Shown in pieces: positions 54,985 to 62,103 of a stretch of DNA of 64,000 nucleotides. The number at the start of each line of letters is the position of its first letter. The stretch's first letter is position 1. The position numbers and the translations under genes were made by a program. The stretch comes from Pontibacter chinhatensis (GTDB taxonomy: Bacteria; Bacteroidota; Bacteroidia; Cytophagales; Hymenobacteraceae): positions 372,001-436,000 of the forward strand of contig NZ_FOOT01000003.1 in NCBI RefSeq assembly GCF_900113285.1. The letters are read 5' to 3'. The notes beneath the pieces are model-generated. The model was not told the DNA's origin, made no database searches, and was given only the letters and a program-made list of their open reading frames with translations.

Positions 54985-55000
54985 TGGCACACAAAGTGTA
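54985..55000 (+). promoter_or_regulatory. Sigma-54-like promoter of the micropeptide cluster
   Basis: TGGCAC (54985-54990) then N5 and GTGTA resembles the -24/-12 consensus TGGCAC-N5-TTGCA. The -24 GG is perfect; the -12 GC is GT here, so the match is partial. No TAnnTTTG box was found in the 200 bp before the first micropeptide gene. Transcription would start near 55010, about 105 nt before the ATG. Confidence 0.4.
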
Positions 55001-55116
55001 ATAACCCAATCAGGAATAAAAAAAATTATAGCAGCCCAAGCAACCATACGACCAAAGGCGCTATCTATTAAGTCAGAAAGTTAACCGAAACAGATAACCA
55101 ATTAATACCTACTACT

Positions 55117-55284
55117 ATGAAAATCGTGATCGTAATCTTCGCAATGTTATCCGGCATGGGAGCTTCCATCAAGCAATCTGCCAAAGAAGTGGAGAAAGTT
55201 CAGAAACGCCTTGAGCTGAGCGAGTATCAGAAATACCCTAACCTACTGCCAGAAGTAGAAATCGTAGCCCCCGCTATTAAGTAA
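55117..55284 (+). CDS. 55-residue single-span membrane peptide, micropeptide 1
   Basis: Small gene: MKIVIVIFAMLSGMGASIKQ at the start forms one hydrophobic span (about 3-17), followed by a charged helix (SAKEVEKVQKRLELSEYQ) and the tail YPNLLPEVEIVAPAIK. About half of its residues are identical to micropeptide 2, including KQS, RLEL, PNLLP and VE-x-VA, which supports real coding despite the size. First of three such genes. The span could act as a membrane anchor or uncleaved signal. No known family was recognised. Confidence 0.7.
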   Translation: MKIVIVIFAMLSGMGASIKQSAKEVEKVQKRLELSEYQKYPNLLPEVEIVAPAIK

Positions 55285-55343
55285 AGAGCTGCAAATCCTT
55301 AACACCTAACTAATTCGCCAAAACGCTAAAACAAAATAAAACC

Positions 55344-55508
55344 ATGAAAATCGTAGTCCTAATCTTCGTAATCCTGCTGGCCATCGGCGCCACTATCAAA
55401 CAGTCTGTAAGCGAAACAAAAGAAATCAGCGAGCGACTGGAGCTGAACAAGTATAAATCGCAGCCAAACCTGCTGCCTGTGGTAGAGGTAGTGGCCAACC
55501 GCGCCTAG
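55344..55508 (+). CDS. 54-residue single-span membrane peptide, micropeptide 2
   Basis: Paralogue of micropeptide 1 with hydrophobic span 3-17 (MKIVVLIFVILLAIGATIKQ), a charged helix (SVSETKEISERLELNKYK) and the tail SQPNLLPVVEVVANRA. About 28 of 54 aligned residues are identical; substitutions in the span are conservative. It begins 59 bp after the first gene. It contains one AAGTATA copy across Lys-Tyr-Lys. Function unknown. Confidence 0.7.
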   Translation: MKIVVLIFVILLAIGATIKQSVSETKEISERLELNKYKSQPNLLPVVEVVANRA

Positions 55509-55539
55509 TGTTTAACTCACCAGCTTAACATATAAAACT

Positions 55540-55719
55540 ATGAAAATCCTGTTCCTGATTGTGGCCATACTTGTGAGCCTCTACCTAACCGGGAAAGACA
55601 TACTGCGGGATGCCAGGCCCGCTACTGATTGCTCCGTGCAGGAGGTGGCTGCGCGCCAGCAGCTGCTCGCTTCTGCTAACACTGCACCAGCCTCAGCCTA
55701 TACTTACACCATAGGCTGA
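55540..55719 (+). CDS. 59-residue membrane peptide, micropeptide 3
   Basis: Third small gene, 31 bp after the second. It opens MKILFLIVAILVSLYLTGKD, an N-terminal span like the other two, but the remainder (ILRDARPATDCSVQEVAARQQLLASANTAPASAYTYTIG) is unrelated and contains a single Cys at 31. The shared MKI start, size and operon-like spacing group it with the others; the C-terminal half could be exposed to the periplasm or cytoplasm. A terminator follows. Confidence 0.6.
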   Translation: MKILFLIVAILVSLYLTGKDILRDARPATDCSVQEVAARQQLLASANTAPASAYTYTIG

Positions 55720-55739
55720 GGTCTCTGGTTGCCCCTCCG

Positions 55740-55767
55740 CTGAAAGTATAAACAGGTATACTTTCAG
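55740..55767. terminator. Terminator built from AAGTATA, after the micropeptide cluster
   Basis: A perfect 11-bp stem CTGAAAGTATA (55740-55750) with TATACTTTCAG (55757-55767), loop AACAGG, framed by GCCCCT/AGGGGC further out. It lies between convergent genes and uses a heptamer pair as the stem. Confidence 0.7.
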
Positions 55768-55784
55768 CCGCCACCAACAGGGGC

Positions 55785-56363
55785 TTAATTATCCTTCTTC
55801 TTGAAGATGTCAAGTATGCGAGGCTGCTGTGGCTCCTCCTGCTTATTTTTCTTCCTCTTTCTGGTATCGTCTTCTTGCTGCTTGCCGAAAGGCCACAGCT
55901 TCTTTTTCTCTTTTTTCTCCTTCACGATAACATAGCGCACCGATACGCCGGTGGACAGATGCACCCAGTCGTCGTGGTTAAAGTGCAGGGCCGGCTTCAC
56001 GTCGGTAGAGAGCAGAAAGGGCAGGCCGTTTATTTTATACTCCACACCAAGTATGGCATCCAGGCCGGCAAACGCCCCTTTGTCCTTCAGGTTACCCACG
56101 TGGCCGCCTCCGCCAATGTAATAGTTAAAGCGCTTGCCCAGGATGGGGCGGTGCCACTCATAGAGCACGGTGCCGCTGTATTCGCGGGCCGCAATCTGGA
56201 AAATGCCCTCCAGGGTAGCCTGGTCGTGCAGTTTCTGTTGCACGGTTACCCCGAAGTGGTCGCCGTCCAGGCGCACACCGGCTGCTGTTCTATACTTCTG
56301 GGCATGGGCCGCCACACTAACGCCGCAAACAAGGCAAATCAGAAACAGTACTCTCTTTATCAT
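55785..56363 (-). CDS. Exported beta-rich protein, uncharacterised
   Basis: A 192-residue protein with signal peptide 1-21 (MIKRVLFLICLVCGVSVAAHAQ). Residues 22-140 read as amphipathic beta-strands (YRTAAGVRLDGDHFGVTVQQKL, YNYYIGGGGHVG-type turns, WVHLSTGVSVRYVIV), like a small outer-membrane barrel. The last 45 residues are highly charged (KEKKEKKKLWPFGKQQEDDTRKRKKNKQEE), a striking Lys-rich tail. I chose the ATG at 56363, the usual start of a signal peptide, over one ten codons upstream. Function unknown. Confidence 0.65.
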   Translation of the reverse strand: MIKRVLFLICLVCGVSVAAHAQKYRTAAGVRLDGDHFGVTVQQKLHDQATLEGIFQIAAREYSGTVLYEWHRPILGKRFNYYIGGGGHVGNLKDKGAFAGLDAILGVEYKINGLPFLLSTDVKPALHFNHDDWVHLSTGVSVRYVIVKEKKEKKKLWPFGKQQEDDTRKRKKNKQEEPQQPRILDIFKKKDN

Positions 56364-56442
56364 AAACAAGGGTGAAAAACGCTGATGCTGCAAATATCTT
56401 ACCTAACGCATCAGGAGCAAGGGTAGTGCGTGAAAAATTGTA

Positions 56443-56856
56443 CTAAAAGTCGCTTCTAAAATTTCGGTTGGCTTTTTTATCGGCCTGCTTTTTCTTGCCC
56501 TCCAGGCGTCGTCGCACGCTGGCGCGGGTAGGCTTGGTGGCTTTGCGCTTCTTTTGCCGGGTGAGGGCCTGCCGCAGCAGCTCATAAAAACGCTGCACGC
56601 ACAGCTCCTTGTTCTGTAGCTGGCTGCGCTCGGTCTGGCACACCACCTGCAGGTAGCCCTCGCTGTTGATGCGGCTGCCTAGCTTCTCCTGCACCAGCGC
56701 CTTCTCCTCTTCGGTTAGCAGCTCGGAACTCTCCACCTGAAACCGCAGCTCCACCTTGGTGTTCACCTTGTTCACGTTCTGCCCACCGGCCCCGCCGCTC
56801 CGCGAGGCTTGGAACAGCAGTTCCCGCTCCAGTCCCCTGTCCTCTAAATTATTCAT
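56443..56856 (-). CDS. arfB: Alternative ribosome-rescue factor (peptidyl-tRNA hydrolase ArfB)
   Basis: A 137-residue protein of the ICT1/YaeJ type. The catalytic GGQ motif lies at 24-26 in SRSGGAGGQNVNKVNTKVELRF. The C-terminal tail is strongly basic (RQKKRKATKPTRASVRRRLEGKKKQADKKANRNF), which in this family enters the mRNA channel of stalled ribosomes. It hydrolyses peptidyl-tRNA on non-stop ribosomes. Length is as expected. Monocistronic. Confidence 0.93.
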   Translation of the reverse strand: MNNLEDRGLERELLFQASRSGGAGGQNVNKVNTKVELRFQVESSELLTEEEKALVQEKLGSRINSEGYLQVVCQTERSQLQNKELCVQRFYELLRQALTRQKKRKATKPTRASVRRRLEGKKKQADKKANRNFRSDF

Positions 56857-56954
56857 CCTCTGTTAGTAAAAAATATCCTTCTAAAAATGTAATTTTACAT
56901 CCCTTGCCAGGCCATCAGTTTTGCCTGTCGGAGCGGCTTTATCACACTAAACTT

Positions 56955-57866
56955 ATGAAAAAAATCTTGCTTGCACTGCTGTTTATACTTGGCAGTGTGC
57001 TGCCGCAGCTAGCCCTGGCGCAGCAGAAACAATTTTACTTTACCACTTCCGATGGTGTGCAGCTATACGTGCGCATCGCCGGCGAGGGCAAGCCCTGCCT
57101 TTTTATCCACGGTGGTCCCGGCTCCTGGCCCAAATACTTCTATGCCCTGGGCGGGGATGTGGTGGAGCAGGACCTGCAGATGATTTACGTGGACCAGCGC
57201 GGATGTGGCCGCTCGGGTGGCTCCGAAACTGACGACTACTCCCTGGCCCGCATGGTGCAGGACTTTGAGGAGCTGCGCCAGCACCTGGGCTACGACAAGT
57301 GGCTGCTGATGCCGCACTCCTTTGGCGGCACTATGGCCACGGAGTACGCTTACCAGCATCCGCAGCGGACACAGGGGCTGATTTACGTGAATAGCACGCT
57401 CAATATCAACAACTCCCTGGAGAGCTACGTGAACGAGGGCGCGCGTTTCCTGCAGGTGCCGGTGGCGGAGTTGCGGAAGCCCGGCGAGCCGGTGGGGCAG
57501 GCGCTGGGCGGCGTGGTACAGCGCCTGAACGAGCAAGGGCTGATGTATAAAATGATGTACCGCGACAAAGCCATGTTCGACGCCATGAATGCGGTGATGG
57601 ACACCACCCTGAACTGGCAGTTCGGCTCCAAAGTATGGAACTACGAAGAGTATGGGCAGGACTTCACGGCCAAAACCGCGAGTATCAACGTGCCGGTGCT
57701 GGTTATCGCAGGCAAGTATGATTACTCCATCGGGCCGGAGCATTACAAGACGTTCAAATTCCCGAAGGCAACTTACCGGGTGATGGACACCGGCCATTGC
57801 CCCTACCAGGAGCAGCCGGAGCAGTTCCGCAAGTACGTGAGCAAGTTTGCCAGGAAGCTGGATTAG
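56955..57866 (+). CDS. Exported alpha/beta hydrolase (proline iminopeptidase-like)
   Basis: A 303-residue protein with signal peptide 1-23 (MKKILLALLFILGSVLPQLALAQ). The oxyanion region is IHGGPGSWP; DQRGCGRSGG follows; the nucleophile elbow is MPHSFGGT with Ser122; an Asp in AGKYDYSIG and His in DTGHCPYQEQ complete the triad. The HGGPG and DQRG-x-G-x-S motifs are those of peptidase S33. It probably acts in the periplasm. I chose the ATG at 56955 since the upstream extension is not signal-like. Confidence 0.87.
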   Translation: MKKILLALLFILGSVLPQLALAQQKQFYFTTSDGVQLYVRIAGEGKPCLFIHGGPGSWPKYFYALGGDVVEQDLQMIYVDQRGCGRSGGSETDDYSLARMVQDFEELRQHLGYDKWLLMPHSFGGTMATEYAYQHPQRTQGLIYVNSTLNINNSLESYVNEGARFLQVPVAELRKPGEPVGQALGGVVQRLNEQGLMYKMMYRDKAMFDAMNAVMDTTLNWQFGSKVWNYEEYGQDFTAKTASINVPVLVIAGKYDYSIGPEHYKTFKFPKATYRVMDTGHCPYQEQPEQFRKYVSKFARKLD

Positions 57867-57877
57867 CACACCCACAG

Positions 57878-57911
57878 GCGGGGCCGGTTACACAGATGTA
57901 GCTGGCCCCGC
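57878..57911 (+). terminator. Terminator of the alpha/beta hydrolase gene
   Basis: An 8-bp GC-rich stem GCGGGGCC (57878-57885) with GGCCCCGC (57904-57911), followed by TTGTTTT, 12 bp after the stop codon. Confidence 0.75.
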
Positions 57912-57981
57912 TTGTTTTAGCTACCCGTAAACATTGCCTGTGCCCTATGCGTTAATTTACTGAACAACAACGGGTAAACGC

Positions 57982-59061
57982 ATGAAGTGGTCGCTGAACT
58001 TAGGCAGGGTGGCAGGTATAAAAATACTGGTGCACTGGACGTTTGTGCTCTTGCTGGGATGGGTGGCCTTTACCGAGGCGCAACGCGGCAGCGACACACC
58101 GACCATACTGCTGGCCATAGGGTTTGTACTGGCGGTGTTCTTCTGCGTGGTGCTGCACGAGTTAGGGCATGCGCTCACGGCCAAACATTACGGCATCAAT
58201 ACCAAAATGATTACGCTACTGCCCATTGGCGGCGTGGCCAGCCTGGAGAAAATGCCCGAGAAGCCCAGGCAGGAGCTTCTGGTAGCCTTGGCCGGACCTG
58301 CCGTGAACGTGGTGATTGCGCTTATACTTTGGCTGGTGCTTCCCTCGCTGCAGGGCACGCCTACCGAGGAGTTCTTCCTGCGCATTACGCCTGCTAATTT
58401 CTTTTACCTGCTGTTCTTTGTGAATGTGGTGCTGGTGGTGTTTAACGCCATTCCGGCCTTCCCGATGGATGGCGGGCGCGTACTGCGGGCGCTGCTGGCT
58501 TTTAGGCTGGGCCGGGTACGGGCCACGCAGATTGCTGCGAACCTGGGACAGTTGCTGGCCATCTTCTTTATCTTCATCGGATTTTTCTACAACCCCTTCC
58601 TTATTCTAATCGGCGCTTTCGTGTTCTTTGGGGCCTATTCGGAGAACATGGTGGTGCAGCACCTGGACTTTCTGCGCGGCCACAGCGTGCGCGAGGGCAT
58701 GATGACCAACTTTGTGACGCTGACTCCAACGAACACGGTGCGCGATGCACTGAATAAGCTGCTTGCCGGCTCCGAGCACGAGTTTATCGTGGAGCAGGAT
58801 GGGGTGGTGGTGGGCACACTAACACGCTCGCAACTGATACAGGCCGTGAAAGAGGAACAGATGGAAACGCCAGTAGCCAAGGTGATGTCGGGGGACGTGA
58901 AGACGTTTAACGTGCAAGACAAACTCGCCGACGCTTATACCGAACTGCAGAAAACCCGCGTGCCGCTTTATCCCGTGCTCGAAAATGGCCGCCTGGCCGG
59001 CGTGATCAACAACGATAACATCAACGAGTTTATCATCATCAAATCCGCGCTGTCGCAGTAG
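57982..59061 (+). CDS. Site-2 protease family zinc metalloprotease with CBS pair
   Basis: A 359-residue integral membrane peptidase (M50). The zinc motif HELGH lies at 59-63; the third ligand Asp is in IPAFPMDGGRVLRAL. There are about six membrane segments in residues 15-225. The C-terminal 115 residues form two CBS domains (REGMMTNFVTLTPTNTVRDALNKLL; VAKVMSGDVKTFNVQDKLADAYTEL), likely binding adenine nucleotides for regulation. Rip3/SpoIVFB-like relatives cleave membrane-bound anti-sigma or similar substrates; none is identified here. Monocistronic. Confidence 0.93.
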   Translation: MKWSLNLGRVAGIKILVHWTFVLLLGWVAFTEAQRGSDTPTILLAIGFVLAVFFCVVLHELGHALTAKHYGINTKMITLLPIGGVASLEKMPEKPRQELLVALAGPAVNVVIALILWLVLPSLQGTPTEEFFLRITPANFFYLLFFVNVVLVVFNAIPAFPMDGGRVLRALLAFRLGRVRATQIAANLGQLLAIFFIFIGFFYNPFLILIGAFVFFGAYSENMVVQHLDFLRGHSVREGMMTNFVTLTPTNTVRDALNKLLAGSEHEFIVEQDGVVVGTLTRSQLIQAVKEEQMETPVAKVMSGDVKTFNVQDKLADAYTELQKTRVPLYPVLENGRLAGVINNDNINEFIIIKSALSQ

Positions 59062-59129
59062 TCGTTGTTCGTTATTGGTTAATCGTTATTCGTTGTTAGG
59101 GGAAGAAGTGAAGCAGCATTGCTCTTGGC

Positions 59130-60911
59130 CTAAAACTTCTCCTCCAGCCACAGAAACCCGCTGCTCAAAGCAAAAAGTATAAAAAACCAGATGAGCGGCA
59201 GCGGCTCTTCTTTGTATGTTACAGAAGCCTCGGCGGGCTTTATACTTTGCTGCGCGGCAAAGGCCTGGGTGGCTGCACTTCTGCTGGCTATACTTTCAAA
59301 CTCCCAATCCGAGGTATCCTGCACAAAGAAAAAGTATGGTTCTGCACCGGCTACCTCTGCTTTATGCCAGCCGCTGCGGCGGGGCCAAAAGGTGGCGTTA
59401 TACTTTTCGGGCTGATGCAGGTGCTGCGCCAGCGGCAGGTTTATATTTATAGAGTCGGTTATACTTGTAACAGAGGCGGTGGGCACGGTCACGCCATCCG
59501 AAGTATAATCGGTAAAGGAAAGTATAACCGGTTTATTGGGTTGCGGCACCTGCGGCTGCGCTACCTCCCAGAACTTCTCCTGTACCTGCTCTTTGGCCAT
59601 GGCCGATAAAAGGGAAGTCCAGTAGCTGGCGTATACTTCGGGCTTGCCCTCTAGTTGCCACGGGAAGGTCTGTGGCACCAGGCTTAAGGCTACTTTCCCC
59701 CAGCCGGCGCGCTTGGCGCCTACCAATACCTGTTCTCCCTGCTCGGCTACCAAACTGGCTGTAGCCTCCGTGTTGTTCAAAGTATAAGGCGCGGCGGTAA
59801 TGCTTGCGGTTGCTTCAGAGGCCCAACTGGCGCGGGTGCTGCGGCTGCTTTGCTGCGATACCCGCTTGCCGCTGAAGCTAGTGAAAAAGGATGTGCTACG
59901 GTCGGCGACAGGAGCAGCGGCAACCGTTAGCACGCCCAGCCCCTCTTCCGATACAGCTCGCTGCAGGGCATTTCTTTCGGCGGCACTCATACGTTGCAGC
60001 GCCTGCGGCTCGGTAATCACCACATCAAAGTCTTGCAGCAGTTTAGGGGTGATGCGGCTAAGGTCGGCGCGGGGCATGTTGAGCCACTCGCTCTGGCTCA
60101 GGTCTTTGCTAATCGTGGTACGCAGCGCCACCCGGTGCTGCAGCTCCGCCAGGTGGTTTTTCAGGAATTTAAATTCGAAGTTAGGGGAGGAGGCCAGTAG
60201 CAGCACGCCAAGTTCCTGTTGCGGCTCCACCTGCACCGGCACCTGTCCTAACGTATCGGTGTTAGCCAGCAACGTATACGTATAGCGGCCCTGTGTCTTG
60301 GGAGTATAACGGAGGCGGAACGTATGGACAGTGTCAGCAGAAAGCGTTATCGAGTTCTGTGCCTGGCCGGCCGCGTGCAGGTAGAGCTTTATACTTTCGG
60401 GTCCAGCTTTATACTTGCCCGCCACTTCTACGGCCTCGCCCAGTTTTATACTTGATGGCCACCTCACAGAATGTACCCCGGCTGGTGTTGGTGTAAGATG
60501 GGACTTTAATTGCAGGTCCTTTAGTTGTGCCACTTCTTCCTCCTCTAACCCATAGCCCAGCAAATGTACCGTCTGCAGACCCGGTTGCCGCTGGTGCAGT
60601 TCAGTTAACGAATTTATCGTCTCAGCCTTATCCGAAGCGGTTTTATAAGTATAGACTGTAGGTTTTGCTTCCAGCTTTTGCAACAGGACCGATAAGGTAT
60701 CCGGCTCATACCCTTGTGTTAAAAGTATGGCCATGCCGGGGCTGATGGCTTGCTGCGTAGCAGGCGGAAACACGAGCAGCACCAGACTCAGGCCGGCCAC
60801 AGCGCTGGCCTGCAGCCGCCACGCTAGCCGTTGCCGGTTAGGGCGGCGCCAGGCCAGCCACAGGAGCAACAGGACAACAGGTATCGCTATAAGCCAGGGT
60901 AGGTACATCAT
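59130..60911 (-). CDS. BatA-like membrane protein, uncharacterised
   Basis: A 593-residue protein with two N-terminal membrane segments (MMYLPWLIAIPVVLLLLWLA; LQASAVAGLSLVLLVFPPA), a large periplasmic part (about 60-565) and a C-terminal membrane segment (PLIWFFILFALSSGFLWLEEKF). The periplasmic part is mostly beta-rich, with one section (GVLLLASSPNFEFKFLKNHL) resembling glutamine-amidotransferase-like folds seen in related Bacteroidota membrane proteins. No metal site was found. Last gene of a likely operon; its start lies 9 bp after the YdeI-like gene. Exact function unknown. Confidence 0.55.
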   Translation of the reverse strand: MMYLPWLIAIPVVLLLLWLAWRRPNRQRLAWRLQASAVAGLSLVLLVFPPATQQAISPGMAILLTQGYEPDTLSVLLQKLEAKPTVYTYKTASDKAETINSLTELHQRQPGLQTVHLLGYGLEEEEVAQLKDLQLKSHLTPTPAGVHSVRWPSSIKLGEAVEVAGKYKAGPESIKLYLHAAGQAQNSITLSADTVHTFRLRYTPKTQGRYTYTLLANTDTLGQVPVQVEPQQELGVLLLASSPNFEFKFLKNHLAELQHRVALRTTISKDLSQSEWLNMPRADLSRITPKLLQDFDVVITEPQALQRMSAAERNALQRAVSEEGLGVLTVAAAPVADRSTSFFTSFSGKRVSQQSSRSTRASWASEATASITAAPYTLNNTEATASLVAEQGEQVLVGAKRAGWGKVALSLVPQTFPWQLEGKPEVYASYWTSLLSAMAKEQVQEKFWEVAQPQVPQPNKPVILSFTDYTSDGVTVPTASVTSITDSININLPLAQHLHQPEKYNATFWPRRSGWHKAEVAGAEPYFFFVQDTSDWEFESIASRSAATQAFAAQQSIKPAEASVTYKEEPLPLIWFFILFALSSGFLWLEEKF

Positions 60912-60920
60912 ACTTGTTCT

Positions 60921-61421
60921 TTAGCGCGGGGGCAGGCCCAGCATAGCCCGGAAATTCTCCTTGCCCTCCGGCAGCTTTTTCAGGTTTTCGATTAAGGTAA
61001 TGGCGCGGTCCACGCGCAACTGCGGGCTCTTCACCGCCGACACATGGTTGAGCATATAGCGCTGCATACCCGGCTTGAGCAGCAGGAAGCGCCTATTCCC
61101 CTCCTCGTCCTGCTGCAGCAGTTCCTCCATCTCGGCGGGCATGTCGGTACCGTACGTGCTATCGTCTTTCTCCAGCGTCACCGTTACTTCGTCGTGCAGC
61201 TTTATCCCTAGCTGTTGCATGCGCTTTTTGCTGATGCTGATGTAGGCTCTGCCTTCGCCCAACGCCATCAACCCGCACTGAAATTTCAGCTGGCCGTTAA
61301 CGGTGCAGAACAGGCGGATGTTGAGCGTGCCCAAGGCCTGCACCACGTCCTGCGGCACTTCCAGGTAATGCATGCCGGGGAGATGCTGGAGTAAGCCGAT
61401 GTGGGTTCGGAAGTTTATCAT
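60921..61421 (-). CDS. YdeI/DUF1905-like protein
   Basis: A 166-residue soluble protein. The N-terminal beta-barrel portion (MHYLEVPQDVVQALG ... FCTVNGQLKFQCGLMALGEGRAYISISKKRMQQLGIKLHDEVTVTLEKDDS) matches DUF1905; the C-terminal helical part (RYMLNHVSAVKSPQLRVDRAITLIENLKKL) matches the YdeI/OmpD-associated helical tail. Its role is not established. It precedes the BatA-like gene by 9 bp on the same strand. Confidence 0.75.
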   Translation of the reverse strand: MINFRTHIGLLQHLPGMHYLEVPQDVVQALGTLNIRLFCTVNGQLKFQCGLMALGEGRAYISISKKRMQQLGIKLHDEVTVTLEKDDSTYGTDMPAEMEELLQQDEEGNRRFLLLKPGMQRYMLNHVSAVKSPQLRVDRAITLIENLKKLPEGKENFRAMLGLPPR

Positions 61422-61512
61422 ACTTTAACTATAGTTTCTTTGTCTTTCCTAGCTGTACTTTCCCTATTTTATAGCGCAAGTCTTCAGGCTTGTGTCCTCC
61501 ATAAACCTTTTG

Positions 61513-61579
61513 CTGGCGCGGGTTTGCAACCCGTGCCTTGCTATCTTCTCGGATTTGCAATCCGAGTGGCTTGAAAAGC
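61513..61579. repeat. Triple-hairpin REP-like element, copy 2
   Basis: Read on the minus strand it has GGCTT-TTC-AAGCC, then TCGGATT-GCA-AATCCGA, then GGCACGGGTT-GCA-AACCCGCGCC, the cleanest version of the three. It forms the right-hand end of repeat copy B as the corresponding element does in copy A. Confidence 0.65.
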
Positions 61580-62048
61580 CATACTTTATACTTGAGCTAT
61601 ACTTTTCTACTTGCCGGCTTATACTTTCATAGCCACCGCTACCTTCCACTTGAACCAAGCTATCCTTACTAGCTTCCGTTCCTCCTCCAGGCTTACCTAC
61701 CTACAGTTGCACCTCCTGCTTTCTGCCCTCAAGGCCGGGAGGCCTCGCCTTCGGGCATCGCGCTGTCTACATTTCCTTTGCTCCTGACGTCGCAATGCCG
61801 CTAAGGCGGCACCGAAAATCTAGAAGGCGCTCAACCCAAAGGCTGGTAACAAGTTCGATAGCCGCTGCTGACGGAGCCTCAGCCAAAGCCCCCTTTGAAG
61901 GGGGTAGGGGGATGTTCATCCAACCCCTTCAGCTATAGCACCTATGCTTCAGCAGCAGTAATTACAGGCTCCCCGCCTTAGACTACCGAGAACGGGAGTT
62001 CGAAGGTAGCGAGCGTAGCTCTGAGGGGGCAGGGGGTGGTTAGACCCG
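61513..62048 (-). repeat. Dispersed intergenic repeat, copy B (inverted relative to copy A)
   Basis: On the minus strand it reads, in order, the same blocks as copy A (GTCTAAGGCGGGGAGCCTGT, CAGCCTTTGGGTTGAGCGCC, GCGATGCCCGAAGGCGAGGC, AGCGGTGGCTATGAAAGTAT, hairpin set). It lacks the 72-bp palindrome and the 20-bp palindrome of copy A, but has its own GGGGG-rich hairpin (about 61890-61912). It separates the DUF4175-like gene from the two genes downstream. Confidence 0.75.
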
Positions 62049-62103
62049 GCACTGTCAAGCTTTCTAACCTTCTAACTTCCCAACTTTCTAACTCCTAGAC
62101 TCT

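Noticed and set aside
54806..55084. 92-codon open frame before the micropeptide genes
   Set aside because: It covers the operator-like sites and sigma-54-like element, and has no family features or paralogue.
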